Source: Jeotgalibaca arthritidis
GTDB taxonomy: Bacteria > Bacillota > Bacilli > Lactobacillales > Aerococcaceae
Assembly: GCF_011100465.1 (NCBI RefSeq)
Contig: NZ_CP049740.1
Coordinates: forward strand, 2,162,001-2,226,000
Length of the DNA: 64,000 nucleotides
Reading direction: 5' to 3'
The notes under the pieces: generated by a model
The model's input: the letters and a program-made list of their open reading frames with translations, nothing else
What the model was told of the DNA's origin: nothing
The model's database searches: none
Position numbers and translations under genes: made by a program
Part shown: positions 27,281-35,707 of the stretch, piece by piece
Position numbering within the stretch: position 1 is the first letter of the stretch
Layout of the letters: the number at the start of each line of letters is the position of its first letter

Positions 27281-27934
27281 TTAGTTCATGAGTCCTTTTT
27301 CAAAAGCAAAAATGGCTAATTGCGTACGGTCTCTTAAGTCTAATTTATTTAAAATGAGACTCGTATTGTTTTTAATTGTTCCAAGAGATAAAAAGAGCTC
27401 ATCCGCAATTTCTTGGTTACTGTAACCACTTGCGACTAGTCGAATAATTTCCACTTCTTTTGAGGACAGCTCATAATTTTTTGGGTCAACGGGAGCGTCC
27501 GTATGATTTTTTGAAATGGCCGTAAAGAAATCAGTCATTTTCCCATCAATGACGAGATTATTTTTGTGTGCAAGTTTTATTCCTTCGTAAATGGTTTCCT
27601 CATTGCTATCTTTTAAGAGATAGCCTGAAGCACCAACCTTCATCGCTTGAGCAATATACTCCATATCTTGGAAGGTCGTTAAAATAAGGACATGAATATG
27701 TGGATGTTTTTCTTTTATTTGTTTGGTTCCTTCAATTCCATTTGTTTCTGGCATCCGAATATCCATTAAGACCACATCTACTTCTTCGGTGGCGCAAAAA
27801 TCAATCGCTTCTTGACCGTTGGCTGCTTGTCCAACGATTTCAATTTCTTCATACATCTCCAGTAAAATGGCTAGACCACTTCGAATCAGTTGTTCATCAT
27901 CGACAAGCAGTACTTTAATGGCGTTCTCTGTCAT
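27281..27934 (-). CDS. NarL/LuxR-family response regulator
   Basis: 217 residues. The receiver domain begins IKVLLVDDEQLIRSG, with the phospho-Asp in VVLMDIRMPETNG; the C-terminal LuxR-type helix-turn-helix starts LSSKEVEIIRLVASGYSNQ. It overlaps the kinase gene by 20 bases, so both are made together. It probably controls the downstream ABC exporter operon, which begins about 190 bases further on in the same direction. Confidence 0.92.
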   Translation of the reverse strand: MTENAIKVLLVDDEQLIRSGLAILLEMYEEIEIVGQAANGQEAIDFCATEEVDVVLMDIRMPETNGIEGTKQIKEKHPHIHVLILTTFQDMEYIAQAMKVGASGYLLKDSNEETIYEGIKLAHKNNLVIDGKMTDFFTAISKNHTDAPVDPKNYELSSKEVEIIRLVASGYSNQEIADELFLSLGTIKNNTSLILNKLDLRDRTQLAIFAFEKGLMN

Positions 27935-29060
27935 TTAAAAATCCTCCTTTAGGTAAGACGATTCGAATTCTAAACCCCTCACCACTTGCGGATTGAATCG
28001 TTATCTTTCCACCGAGTAGTTTTACTCGTTCTTTCATTCCACTCAATCCCATTTTCGGAACGATCGAATCGGTTCCTTTTCCATTATCATGTAGCGTTAA
28101 AATAATAGAAGAGGGCGTATAGTGGTATTGAATACGTACTTCAGTTGCGGAACTATGTTTGGAAGAATTGCCTAAAAATTCTTGGATAGCGCGATAAATA
28201 AGCATTTCTTGTTCCTCATTTAAAAGCCACAAACTCTCATTAGTATTGAATATGATTTGGATTTTCGTATTTTTTTCGAAATTTTGTATTAAAACTTGTA
28301 AACGATCGATAAAGGCAACTCTTCGATAGTCGTTGGGTTTCATTTCATGAATGACTTCTCGAACGTTTGTTAAACCGTCTTTTGTGAATTGATGCAATTC
28401 TTCGACCATTTGAGCAACTTTGGGTAGTTTGGGTTGTGTGATTTTGGAAATCGCGGCTAACTGGATGACAATGGTTGATAAGGTATGGCCGACTGAATCA
28501 TGGAGATCTCGAGAAATCCGGTTCCGTTCATTGATGCGAGATAATTCTTCCAGCGAACCCATTTGTGTTTTTAATAATTGAGATTGCTTCTTTAATTCCT
28601 CTTGCATTTGAATGAGTTTGTACCACTCTTCTTCTTGTTTCTGACGATTCTCTTCCTGTTTAGAGAGCGAGAGACAGAGTCCAATAATGGCGATTAAAAA
28701 TCCCCATTCAGTGAGAGTGAGCCAAATGCCTTGTGTACCTAAAAGACCTAAACTGATCCCCAAAGTAAGAGTTAAGAGGAGTAAGGTGTATTTGAGAGAA
28801 CATATTTTTCGCATTTCAAGTGCGAATACCCCAAGCATCAAAAATGGAAATTGAGGCAGGAATTGGATATTAAGAATAGAAAATAAAGTTAAAAAGGCGA
28901 ACGTCAACTTTTGAACAGTCGCTCGTTCAATATAAAACCAGAGGATCTGGAGTAAAATAACCCAAATAAAAAAGAAATAAAAAGAACCTGCCCAGAAAGC
29001 GTCGATAAAAATAAACTGAATATAACTGAGTAGTAGTAAACCGATTTGAATAATTATCAT
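27915..29060 (-). CDS. sensor histidine kinase (HisKA_3, DesK/LiaS-like)
   Basis: 381 residues. Five or six N-terminal membrane helices occupy about residues 1-130 with no large external domain. A coiled coil follows, then the dimerisation/phosphorylation site NRISRDLHDSVGHTLS (His in DLHDSVGH) and the ATP-binding end (FLGNSSKHSSATEVRIQ, DNGKGTD, GLSGMKERV). A membrane-embedded sensor of this kind often detects envelope or membrane stress. GGAGGTG precedes ATG 29060. Confidence 0.9.
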   Translation of the reverse strand: MIIIQIGLLLLSYIQFIFIDAFWAGSFYFFFIWVILLQILWFYIERATVQKLTFAFLTLFSILNIQFLPQFPFLMLGVFALEMRKICSLKYTLLLLTLTLGISLGLLGTQGIWLTLTEWGFLIAIIGLCLSLSKQEENRQKQEEEWYKLIQMQEELKKQSQLLKTQMGSLEELSRINERNRISRDLHDSVGHTLSTIVIQLAAISKITQPKLPKVAQMVEELHQFTKDGLTNVREVIHEMKPNDYRRVAFIDRLQVLIQNFEKNTKIQIIFNTNESLWLLNEEQEMLIYRAIQEFLGNSSKHSSATEVRIQYHYTPSSIILTLHDNGKGTDSIVPKMGLSGMKERVKLLGGKITIQSASGEGFRIRIVLPKGGFLNDRERH

Positions 29061-29233
29061 CTGAAAACACCTCCATGCACTAACTTTTTAAAGTATAGCA
29101 CACTTTTAATTCGGTTAAATCAGACAAAAGTAAAGAAATTGTAAAAATGTCTCGAAATCGAATCATTTTACTTTCATTATATTTAAATGTGATAAAGTGG
29201 AGCTAGAGATAAAAATATTGGAGGAATTTATAA

Positions 29234-29587
29234 ATAAAAATTGGAATTATTATGGGAAGTATCCGTGAAGGTCGCGCAAACGAAGCTGTTTCAAACTGGG
29301 TAAAAGAAGTTGCTGAAAACTACACTTCAGATGCACAATTTGAATTAGTGGACTTACTAGATTATCCACTACCATTATTTGACGAAGCTGCTTCACCAGC
29401 TTACACTTCAGACTTGAAAGCTAAAGAACAACAACAGCCATGGGCAGAAAAAATGAATGAACTAGATGGCTATATTTTTGTGACACCTGAATATAACCAC
29501 GGCGTTTCATCGGCATTAAAGAATGCGCTTGACTATGTTTATAACGAATTAAACGTTTATAAAACTGAGAAAAAACAAAACAAATGA
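29234..29587 (+). pseudogene. NAD(P)H-dependent FMN reductase, both ends damaged
   Basis: The frame encodes the flavodoxin-like core GSIREGRANEAVSNWVKEV, LLDYPLPLFDEAASPAY and VTPEYNHGVSSALKNALDYV. The usual start would read MKIGIIMGSIREGR; here the first codon after a good GGAGGAAT site is ATA (29234), so ATG has become ATA. The C-terminus stops at about residue 118 of a normal 180-190 after an unrelated tail (LNVYKTEKKQNK). An internal ATG at 29252 would lose the first strand. Probably non-functional. Confidence 0.78.
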
Positions 29588-29725
29588 TTTTGACGATGAT
29601 TAATTTTTGAACTGTACTAGTAACTGAAAAAACTTTAATCTTTTATTACTAATGCTATAATTGTAGGTAATAAATTTTAGAAAATAAACTCATTTTAATC
29701 ATTTATGACTAAGAGGACTAGTTGA

Positions 29726-29836
29726 ATGGTGGAGAAAACTAAGAAAAATAGAATTAAATCCACACTACAAACTAGAGGTTATTATCATATTATTGAAAAT
29801 GGTTTATTTGTGGGAGGATACAAAAATTGTTTTTAA
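29726..29836 (+). CDS. possible 36-residue peptide upstream of the DUF6710-like gene
   Basis: The short frame MVEKTKKNRIKSTLQTRGYY continues HIIENGLFVGGYKNCF to TAA. It begins about 60 bases after an extended -10 (TGCTATAAT, to 29661) and its stop overlaps the next gene's TTG start, which suggests translational coupling. The ribosome binding site is poor and there is no homology I recognise; it could be chance. Confidence 0.3.
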   Translation: MVEKTKKNRIKSTLQTRGYYHIIENGLFVGGYKNCF

Positions 29837-30528
29837 AAAAGTTACTCACTAAACAACACAAGCAGAAAGAAATCGTTCAGCCACCGATTGAATACAAAAA
29901 TGCTATGGCGTATATTGAACGAATTTTAAATGAGAAAATGAAGGATGAAGACAAAATCGTGATACTAGATTTTGTTTCTGAGATGGTTAAAAAAGATCTT
30001 CAAAGTAATGTTATAACCACAATATTTTACAGTGAAGATCATTTCAAAAAAAATCTAACATTCTTGTTACCGCCACTCTATTTTGATGAAAACAATGTAG
30101 AGCACTATTTTCTATCTGAAGACGCCTCTAATTATTCAAAGAATATTGATCTGTCAACAGATTGTGTTTTAGTTATGCCCTGGAATAAAGACAGATTGCC
30201 TAAAAATATATTGAATATTTTTAAGAATGGGTTTATCCATCATCCTAGTAATCACATGGCTTACTATTATACAGAGCTTGATATTTGTTATGTTTATAAT
30301 GGAACACATTCTATTACTTCAGGTATTGGATACAAGAACGGTTTAATTACAGCGGAAGTTATTCAAATGAATCGTATTTTTGAACATATTCGTACTGATG
30401 GATTGCATTGGTATAGTACCCACAACAATATTCAATTGGGAGAAGTTTATGATTTTAGAGTGGCAATAATCTATGAAATAGCAAAAATTAAATACAATCT
30501 ACTTAAGCAGCTGATATGCTCCCCCTAA
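29827..30528 (+). pseudogene. DUF6710-like protein, 3' end cut by an insertion sequence
   Basis: 233 codons from TTG 29827 (GGGAGG upstream). The protein has CVLVMPWNKDRLPKNILNIF, DICYVYNGTHSITSGIGY and HIRTDGLHWYST, which I believe match the DUF6710 family; certainty is moderate. Function unknown; no membrane segment or catalytic motif stands out. The last codons (about CSP) come from the left end of the insertion sequence at 30512, so the native C-terminus is missing and the gene may be inactive. Confidence 0.55.
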
Positions 30529-30571
30529 AGTAGACACTTGAAAAAGTAAAACTATTTTAGGGGGAGTTTTT

Positions 30572-31327
30572 ATGCGTTCAAATAATAAGCATAAGATTGA
30601 AGAGCTTGTAAAGTATATTCATTTGTACCTTGAAGATGGTATTAGCCATAAAGAATTATGTAAAGATTATGGTTTATTATTGGGAGGGTCATTATTTCGT
30701 GATAAGGTCTTAAGGTATCAGACCCATGGTCTGGAAGGGATTCAATCAAAATTAAAAAATAATCACTATAGTAAAGACTTTAAACTAACTGTCGTTAATG
30801 AACATATCATTGAAGGTATTCCTATAAAACAATTAGCTCGAATATATAATATTCCATCCTATCGAACTGTCAGGAGTTGGGTATTGAAGTATACTAGAGG
30901 GGAAGAAATGAGGAGTTATTCTCCAAAACCCGAGGTGTATACGATGAAAGGTAAAATAACAACACAAGCAGAAAAATTTGAAATTGTTAAAGATTGTCTT
31001 GCCAACGGCTTATCTTATAAAGAAACGGCTGAAAAATATCAAGTTTCTTACAATAATGTCTATTCATGGATTCAAAAGTATAAAGAACACGGCCCTGATG
31101 GACTCATTGATGGACGGGGTCGTGGAAAACCAGAATCTATTCAAACAGATGAAGAAAGAATTCAAGCTGAAATTACGGTATTAAAAGCACGAAATGAGTA
31201 CCTAGAAACAGAGAACGCTGCGTTAAAAAAGTTAGAAGAAGTAGAAAGAGAGTTGATGTTACGCAAACGAGGTTTGAAGCAGAATTTCAAACGATCAAAA
31301 AACTCCAAAAAGAAGGATTCAAAGTAG
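30572..31327 (+). CDS. IS150-type transposase OrfA
   Basis: 251 residues with two helix-turn-helix units (IPIKQLARIYNIPSYRTVRSW and LSYKETAEKYQVSYNNVYSW), then a leucine-zipper-like coil (ITVLKARNEYLETENAALKK). It binds the inverted repeats. AAAAAAG at 31224-31230, in phase as A-AAA-AAG, should move ribosomes into the -1 frame, which is open on to OrfB, making the OrfAB transposase. Confidence 0.9.
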   Translation: MRSNNKHKIEELVKYIHLYLEDGISHKELCKDYGLLLGGSLFRDKVLRYQTHGLEGIQSKLKNNHYSKDFKLTVVNEHIIEGIPIKQLARIYNIPSYRTVRSWVLKYTRGEEMRSYSPKPEVYTMKGKITTQAEKFEIVKDCLANGLSYKETAEKYQVSYNNVYSWIQKYKEHGPDGLIDGRGRGKPESIQTDEERIQAEITVLKARNEYLETENAALKKLEEVERELMLRKRGLKQNFKRSKNSKKKDSK

Positions 31328-31395
31328 TCCACCTTTGTGACGTATTAAAAGTTAGTAAAGCCGGCTATTATAAGTGGTTAAAGCGTGCGCCAACT

Positions 31396-32118
31396 GTGTC
31401 GGAAAAGCGATTACGAAAGCTGGTTGAGTTAATTCATCAAGTCTATGAAGAATACAAAGGCATTTATGGTTATCGTCGCATCACTATTTACCTGAACTAT
31501 TTCTTAAACGCCAAAGTGAACCATAAATGTGTTTATCGATTGATGAAGCTGTCAGGGTTAAAAGCCGTTATCCGACGGAAACGGTACTCCTACAAACCAC
31601 ATAAGCCTACACATATCGCTGAGAATATTCTCAATAGAGCGTTTCAAAAGAACTATCAACCGATGGAAGTTTTACTAACCGATGTGACTGAATTTAAGTA
31701 TGGCAATCACTCTAAAGCTTATCTCAGTGCTATATTGGATTATGGAGAAAATGAAATCGTGGCCTTTAAAGTGTCTAAGAATAATAATAATGCTTTAGTT
31801 CGTGATACGGTTCGTCAAATAGAAGGTGATATCGTACCGACCAAAACGCTTTTACACAGTGATCGTGGCTTTCAATATACGTCGCACGGCTTTAGAAACT
31901 TTGTCCAAAAACATCAACTCACTCACAGTATGTCTCGTGTGGGCAAGTGTATTGACAATGGGCCAATGGAAAACTTTTGGGGTATTATCAAAGAAGAAAT
32001 GTATCGTTTGAAGACCTATATGACATTTGAAGAATTAGAAAGGGATATCAAACAATACATTCGATTTTATAACACTCAACGGGTGACATTAAAAATGGGG
32101 TTGAGTATTCCAGCATAA
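31396..32118 (+). CDS. IS150-type transposase OrfB (integrase core)
   Basis: 240 residues from the first ATG-like start; the coding frame itself reaches back past 31224 through the slip site. The DDE catalytic residues are visible: Asp in LLTDVTEFKYGN, Asp in LHSDRGFQYTS, and Glu in CIDNGPMENFWGIIKEEMY. The C-terminus ends GLSIPA slightly early for this group, so activity is uncertain. It is probably made mainly as the OrfAB fusion. Confidence 0.88.
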   Translation: MSEKRLRKLVELIHQVYEEYKGIYGYRRITIYLNYFLNAKVNHKCVYRLMKLSGLKAVIRRKRYSYKPHKPTHIAENILNRAFQKNYQPMEVLLTDVTEFKYGNHSKAYLSAILDYGENEIVAFKVSKNNNNALVRDTVRQIEGDIVPTKTLLHSDRGFQYTSHGFRNFVQKHQLTHSMSRVGKCIDNGPMENFWGIIKEEMYRLKTYMTFEELERDIKQYIRFYNTQRVTLKMGLSIPA

Positions 32119-32200
32119 GAAAAAACCAGGAATGAAATTTATCATCCCTGGTACAAAATATTTTGTTTATTTACCTGTCTACTTGACAGGGGGCAGTTCA

Positions 32201-32530
32201 CCTGAAGTAGAAGAGGTTTATTATGAAGAAGAGCCGATTTATGATTCGGAAAAATCAACAACATCTATTGCTGAGGAAGGAAACTCCTCTTCAAACGCTG
32301 GCTCTAACAATTCGGATAATACACAAGTAGCACCTCCTTCAAGCGAGTCAGCTACAGAAACACCTAAATCATCTGAAAATGAAAATATCTCTAATAGTGA
32401 GTGGAAATATGTTGGCAAGAACCCCAATACAGGCGGTGATGTCTATATTTCTGATGGACCACCTATAGCAAACATTGAAGATTTGAATACTATTCCAGGT
32501 ATCGAAGTAGGCAATCCAGACTGGGTTTAA
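32201..32530 (+). pseudogene. C-terminal fragment of an extracellular or linker-rich protein
   Basis: The open frame from 32132 begins inside the insertion sequence, so only the part after 32200 is host sequence. It is an acidic start (EVEEVYYEEEPIYDSE), a Ser/Asn/Thr-rich linker of about 45 residues, and a short C-terminal domain (EWKYVGKNPNTGGDVYISDG and IPGIEVGNPDWV). The composition suggests an exported protein. The upstream portion, including any signal, was lost at the insertion. Confidence 0.6.
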
Positions 32531-32544
32531 ACACTAAATACCTT

Positions 32545-32587
32545 CAAAAGCATTAAATAAGCGTTTATGTTTATTTAATGCTTTTTT
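32545..32587 (+). terminator. intrinsic terminator
   Basis: AAAAGCATTAAATAA and TTATTTAATGCTTTT pair as a long stem followed by TTGG; it ends the truncated gene. Confidence 0.8.
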
Positions 32588-32701
32588 GGATTTAACAGGG
32601 TTGGTTACAATTAAAGAAAACAAAGCTTCTCATAACGACAAGTTTGTTTTTTTAATTGTATCAAGCGTGAATTGAGTTATAATATTTTTGAGGTGAATAA
32701 T

Positions 32702-33295
32702 GTGATTCAATCGAAACTTACTCAATTGTTTATGGATAATAACGGAATCATTACTGCGAAATTAGCAAAAAAACATGGTATTGACGACTCAACTCTAAGA
32801 AAAGCAGTTGATCGAAATGATATTATAAAACATTCTAGAGGCATTTTTCTGCTAGATGAGTCACATCAAGATGATCTTTATATTATTCAGCTAAAATATC
32901 CTAAAGGTGTTTACTCTCACGAAACAGCAGTTATGCTACATTGGCTGACCACAAACTACCCATTTACTTATCATGTGTCCTTTCCTAGAGATTATCATTT
33001 AGCTACTGCAGAAGAACAAAGTATCAAGCCATATTATTTACCTCATAAAGAACTAGATGAGGAATATATCGTTGAACTTGAGAGTTGGGATGGAAATCCA
33101 TTAAGGGTAACAAATTTGGAAAAAACAATTATTGATATGATGAGATATAAACATGCAACACCAGGTATAATCAAAGAAATGTTAGATGACTATTTAGATA
33201 GAGATGACCATGATTTTAGACGGTTAGAAAGATATGCACGTGAGCTTAATATTGAAGAATTAGTCAAAGAGAAGATTTTGTCCATTTTAAATTGA
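32702..33295 (+). CDS. AbiEi-like antitoxin/transcriptional regulator
   Basis: 197 residues. The N-terminal winged helix (GIITAKLAKKHGIDDSTLRK, then HSRGIFLL) and the later NLEKTIIDMMRYKH match the type IV toxin-antitoxin AbiEi family. AbiEi antitoxins usually repress their own operon and neighbour a nucleotidyltransferase (AbiEii). Here the partner is a Fic protein. GTG 32702 is chosen because GAGGTG lies before it and a promoter (TTGTAT-N16-TATAAT) covers the earlier possible TTG at 32672. Confidence 0.85.
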   Translation: MIQSKLTQLFMDNNGIITAKLAKKHGIDDSTLRKAVDRNDIIKHSRGIFLLDESHQDDLYIIQLKYPKGVYSHETAVMLHWLTTNYPFTYHVSFPRDYHLATAEEQSIKPYYLPHKELDEEYIVELESWDGNPLRVTNLEKTIIDMMRYKHATPGIIKEMLDDYLDRDDHDFRRLERYARELNIEELVKEKILSILN

Positions 33296-33337
33296 ACAAA
33301 TATGTGTATGTATACTTATGAATGGGAGGTAACTATT

Positions 33338-34078
33338 TTGAGTCATATCATTAAAAAATTAACTAAAAGCTACATTGATGACGCGTTGGTACGTTTGGCT
33401 TATAATTCTAGTGCAATAGAAGGTAACACATTCACATTACCTGAAACAGCAACAATCATCATTAATCAAACACTACCTAATAATTCTAAAATTACTAATA
33501 GAGAGTATTTTGAAGTATTGAATCACCAACCAGCGTTTGAGTATATGTTTAGAAATATTAAAAATAAAGCTTTATCTGTGTCAATCATAAAAGAAATACA
33601 TGAAATTCTAACAGATCGATTACAACACGATAAAGGTATGTTCAAAACATACCCTAATCATGTTAGTGGAACTGAATTTAACACAGCACTTCCAGAGAAT
33701 GTTCCAGCGCTAATGAATCAATTGGTTAGTAATTTATCCTATCGAATCAATCAGCCGATATCCGATGAAGAAGTTATAAAAGCCATATTAGAAGCGCATA
33801 TCACCTTTGAACGAATTCATCCATTTTCTGATGGGAACGGCCGAACAGGGAGATTAATTATGATCTATTCTTTATTAGAAAATAATTTGCCGCCTTTAAT
33901 AATAAAGAATAAGGATAAAAATAGTTATCTAAACATTCTTCATAATGCTCAAATCAAGGATGCTCCTAGTGATGATGATATTCAACAATTTTATGCATTT
34001 GCATTACCTTTATTGCTAGAAGAGGAAAAACGTATCGATAGTTTTTACCATCAAAAACTACAACAGATTGAACTGTGA
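33338..34078 (+). CDS. Fic family protein (AMPylase-type, self-inhibited class)
   Basis: About 246 residues from TTG 33338, which has GGGAGG upstream; a longer frame lacks a site. The active-site motif HPFSDGNGRTGR (residues 161-172) is complete, so nucleotide transfer from ATP to a target hydroxyl is expected. The N-terminal SSAIEG (24-29) fits the (S/T)xxxE(G/N) inhibitory helix that blocks ATP gamma-phosphate binding in class II Fic proteins. Its target is unknown. It lies 42 bases after the AbiEi-like gene, probably as an operon. Confidence 0.9.
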   Translation: MSHIIKKLTKSYIDDALVRLAYNSSAIEGNTFTLPETATIIINQTLPNNSKITNREYFEVLNHQPAFEYMFRNIKNKALSVSIIKEIHEILTDRLQHDKGMFKTYPNHVSGTEFNTALPENVPALMNQLVSNLSYRINQPISDEEVIKAILEAHITFERIHPFSDGNGRTGRLIMIYSLLENNLPPLIIKNKDKNSYLNILHNAQIKDAPSDDDIQQFYAFALPLLLEEEKRIDSFYHQKLQQIEL

Positions 34079-34134
34079 TACTATTTAAAATCCAATCAGA
34101 GAGAACATCTATTAGTGGGAACTCTAAATAGCAC

Positions 34135-34164
34135 TTGACTATTTAATTAGCAATAGGTTAGAAT
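34135..34164 (+). promoter_or_regulatory. sigma-A promoter of the Met T-box unit
   Basis: TTGACT (34135-34140), 18-base spacer, TAGAAT (34159-34164). Confidence 0.72.
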
Positions 34165-34189
34165 GTGATAAGCTTATTTTAATAAAAAG

Positions 34190-34453
34190 CGTTGAAGAGT
34201 AGAGTAACTAATAAGAATTATTTAAAGAGAATCCTCATTTGGTGGAAGAGGGTATAAGGAAATTAGTGAAAATGAGCTCTGAGCTTCTAAGCTGTGCAAG
34301 CAACTTAGACGGAGAGTCCCGTTACAGACTAGAGTATGCATGTACTTATTAAGGTGGAAGTTGAGAAACTTTCATAAACTAGGGTGGTAACACGGAAAAA
34401 AATCTGTCCCTTTGGCGATTAATTGATAATCGGCAAAGGGACGGATTTTTTAT
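34190..34453 (+). promoter_or_regulatory. T-box leader, predicted methionine specifier
   Basis: The T-box sequence AGGGTGGTAACACGG (34381-34395) is followed by a terminator made of CTGTCCCTTTG and CAAAGGGACGG (stem to about 34446) with a T run. The Stem I marks AAAGAGAATCC and GGTGGAA are present. The likely specifier loop reads AGTGAAAATGAGC, giving AUG at 34272-34274, the methionine codon. Uncharged tRNA-Met would stabilise the antiterminator. The downstream methionine-synthase gene agrees. Confidence 0.9.
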
Positions 34454-34491
34454 TTTCCGAAACTTACCATAAAAAAGGAGAATGATATATT

Positions 34492-35601
34492 ATGACAGCA
34501 GCATTTCATCGTTTTGACCATGTAGGATCTTACCTACGTCCTGATTATTTACTAAAAGCTCGAGAAGATAACGAAGCGGGTATTATTACTGATGCGGAAT
34601 TAAGAGAAGTAGAGAACGCAGCAATCATTAAATTAATTGAACAGCAAGAAAAAATTGGGTTAAAGACAATTACAGACGGCGAATTTCGTCGTGCATCATG
34701 GCACTGTGATTTCTTCTGGGGATTCAATGGTGTCGATAAGATTACAGACGAGCCTAATGGATCTAAGTTTGAGGGTAAAGTGTATGGTATTACTGCTCGC
34801 ATTTCAGGAAAAATTTCTGGAGAAAACCATCCTTTTATCGAAGATTGGAAGTTTGCGCGTGAGCATGCTTCAAGCGACGTAGATGTTAAATTAACAATCC
34901 CAGCGCCATCTCAATTCGTACAAGAAGCTTTACGTGAGATTAATAGTGATTCTACAAATAAGCATTATGCTTCATTAGATGAACTAGTTGAAGATACGAT
35001 CTCAGCATATGCAACATTCTTAAATGAAGCCTATGAAGCTGGAATTAAGACTCTACAGTTAGATGACTGTACATGGGCACGTATTATTGCAGGAAAAGAC
35101 CACTCAGGGAAAGACTTTACGGCAGAAGAGATTGCAGACCGTAAAGATTTATTTATTAAATTAAACAATGGCGTTATTGACAAAGCCCCTGAAGGATTAA
35201 CGATTAACACCCACGTATGTCGTGGTAATTTCGCTTCAACTTGGTTCGCTTCAGGCGCATATGACTCTGTTGCAAATCCGTTGTTTACAGACGAAAACGT
35301 TGAAACTTACTACTTAGAGTATGACTCTGACCGTGCAGGAGGATTTGAACCTTTAGCAGAAGTATCTGGAAATAAAAATGTCGTATTAGGATTAGCAACT
35401 TCAAAAGATGGTCAATTAGAAGACAAAGATGAATTAAAAGCACGTATTAAAGAAGCTGCAGCATATGTGCCATTAGAACGCTTAGGAATCTCAACCCAAT
35501 GTGGATTCTCATCTAACTCAGTAGGAAATAAATTAACCGAAGAAGATCAATGGAAGAAAATTACATTGCTTAAAGAAGTTGCAGAAGAAGTTTGGGGATA
35601 A
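34492..35601 (+). CDS. B12-independent methionine synthase family protein (YxjG/YxjH-like)
   Basis: 369 residues, the short MetE-like class with only the catalytic C-terminal half. Seen: FDHVGSYLRP, TITDGEFRRASW, LQLDDCTWARI, NTHVCRGNF (zinc His/Cys) and STQCGFSSNS (zinc Cys). These proteins are thought to transfer methyl groups to homocysteine or a related thiol. AAAAGGAG precedes ATG 34492. The Met T-box upstream links expression to methionine shortage. Confidence 0.92.
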   Translation: MTAAFHRFDHVGSYLRPDYLLKAREDNEAGIITDAELREVENAAIIKLIEQQEKIGLKTITDGEFRRASWHCDFFWGFNGVDKITDEPNGSKFEGKVYGITARISGKISGENHPFIEDWKFAREHASSDVDVKLTIPAPSQFVQEALREINSDSTNKHYASLDELVEDTISAYATFLNEAYEAGIKTLQLDDCTWARIIAGKDHSGKDFTAEEIADRKDLFIKLNNGVIDKAPEGLTINTHVCRGNFASTWFASGAYDSVANPLFTDENVETYYLEYDSDRAGGFEPLAEVSGNKNVVLGLATSKDGQLEDKDELKARIKEAAAYVPLERLGISTQCGFSSNSVGNKLTEEDQWKKITLLKEVAEEVWG

Positions 35602-35611
35602 AAGTAGAGTG

Positions 35612-35645
35612 CCAGGTATGGAGTAATTTCATCCCTGGTTTTTTA
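35612..35645 (+). terminator. intrinsic terminator
   Basis: CCAGG-T-ATG pairs with CAT-C-CCTGG, followed by TTTTTTA. A second strong hairpin follows at 35662. Confidence 0.8.
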
Positions 35646-35661
35646 TGCTCAAATGTAGAAT

Positions 35662-35707
35662 AAGAAGGGAGTATCAGCTGAATAACTAGATACTCCCTTC
35701 TTATTTT
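35662..35707. terminator. second terminator-like hairpin
   Basis: AAGAAGGGAGTATC and GATACTCCCTTCTT form a perfect stem around AGCTGAATAACTA, followed by ATTTTTA. It may stop readthrough in both directions. Confidence 0.75.

Larger units (their letters stand above)
30512..32200 (+). mobile_element. IS3-family (IS150 group) insertion sequence
   Basis: The left end TGATATGCTCCCCC and the right end, read inward as TGAACTGCCCCC, lead 25-base imperfect inverted repeats that both end AAGTAGACA (19 of 25 match). Between them lie orfA and orfB of IS150 type. A canonical A-AAA-AAG slip site sits at 31224-31230. No target duplication is visible (CAGC on the left, CCTG on the right), and the flanking genes are two different truncated genes, so the copy probably deleted adjacent DNA after insertion. 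Confidence 0.85.

Noticed and set aside
32132-32200. N-terminus of the linker-rich protein
   Set aside because: These codons lie inside the insertion sequence right end, so they are not native sequence.
30508-32204. Target-site duplication around the IS
   Set aside because: Flanking tetramers CAGC and CCTG do not match.
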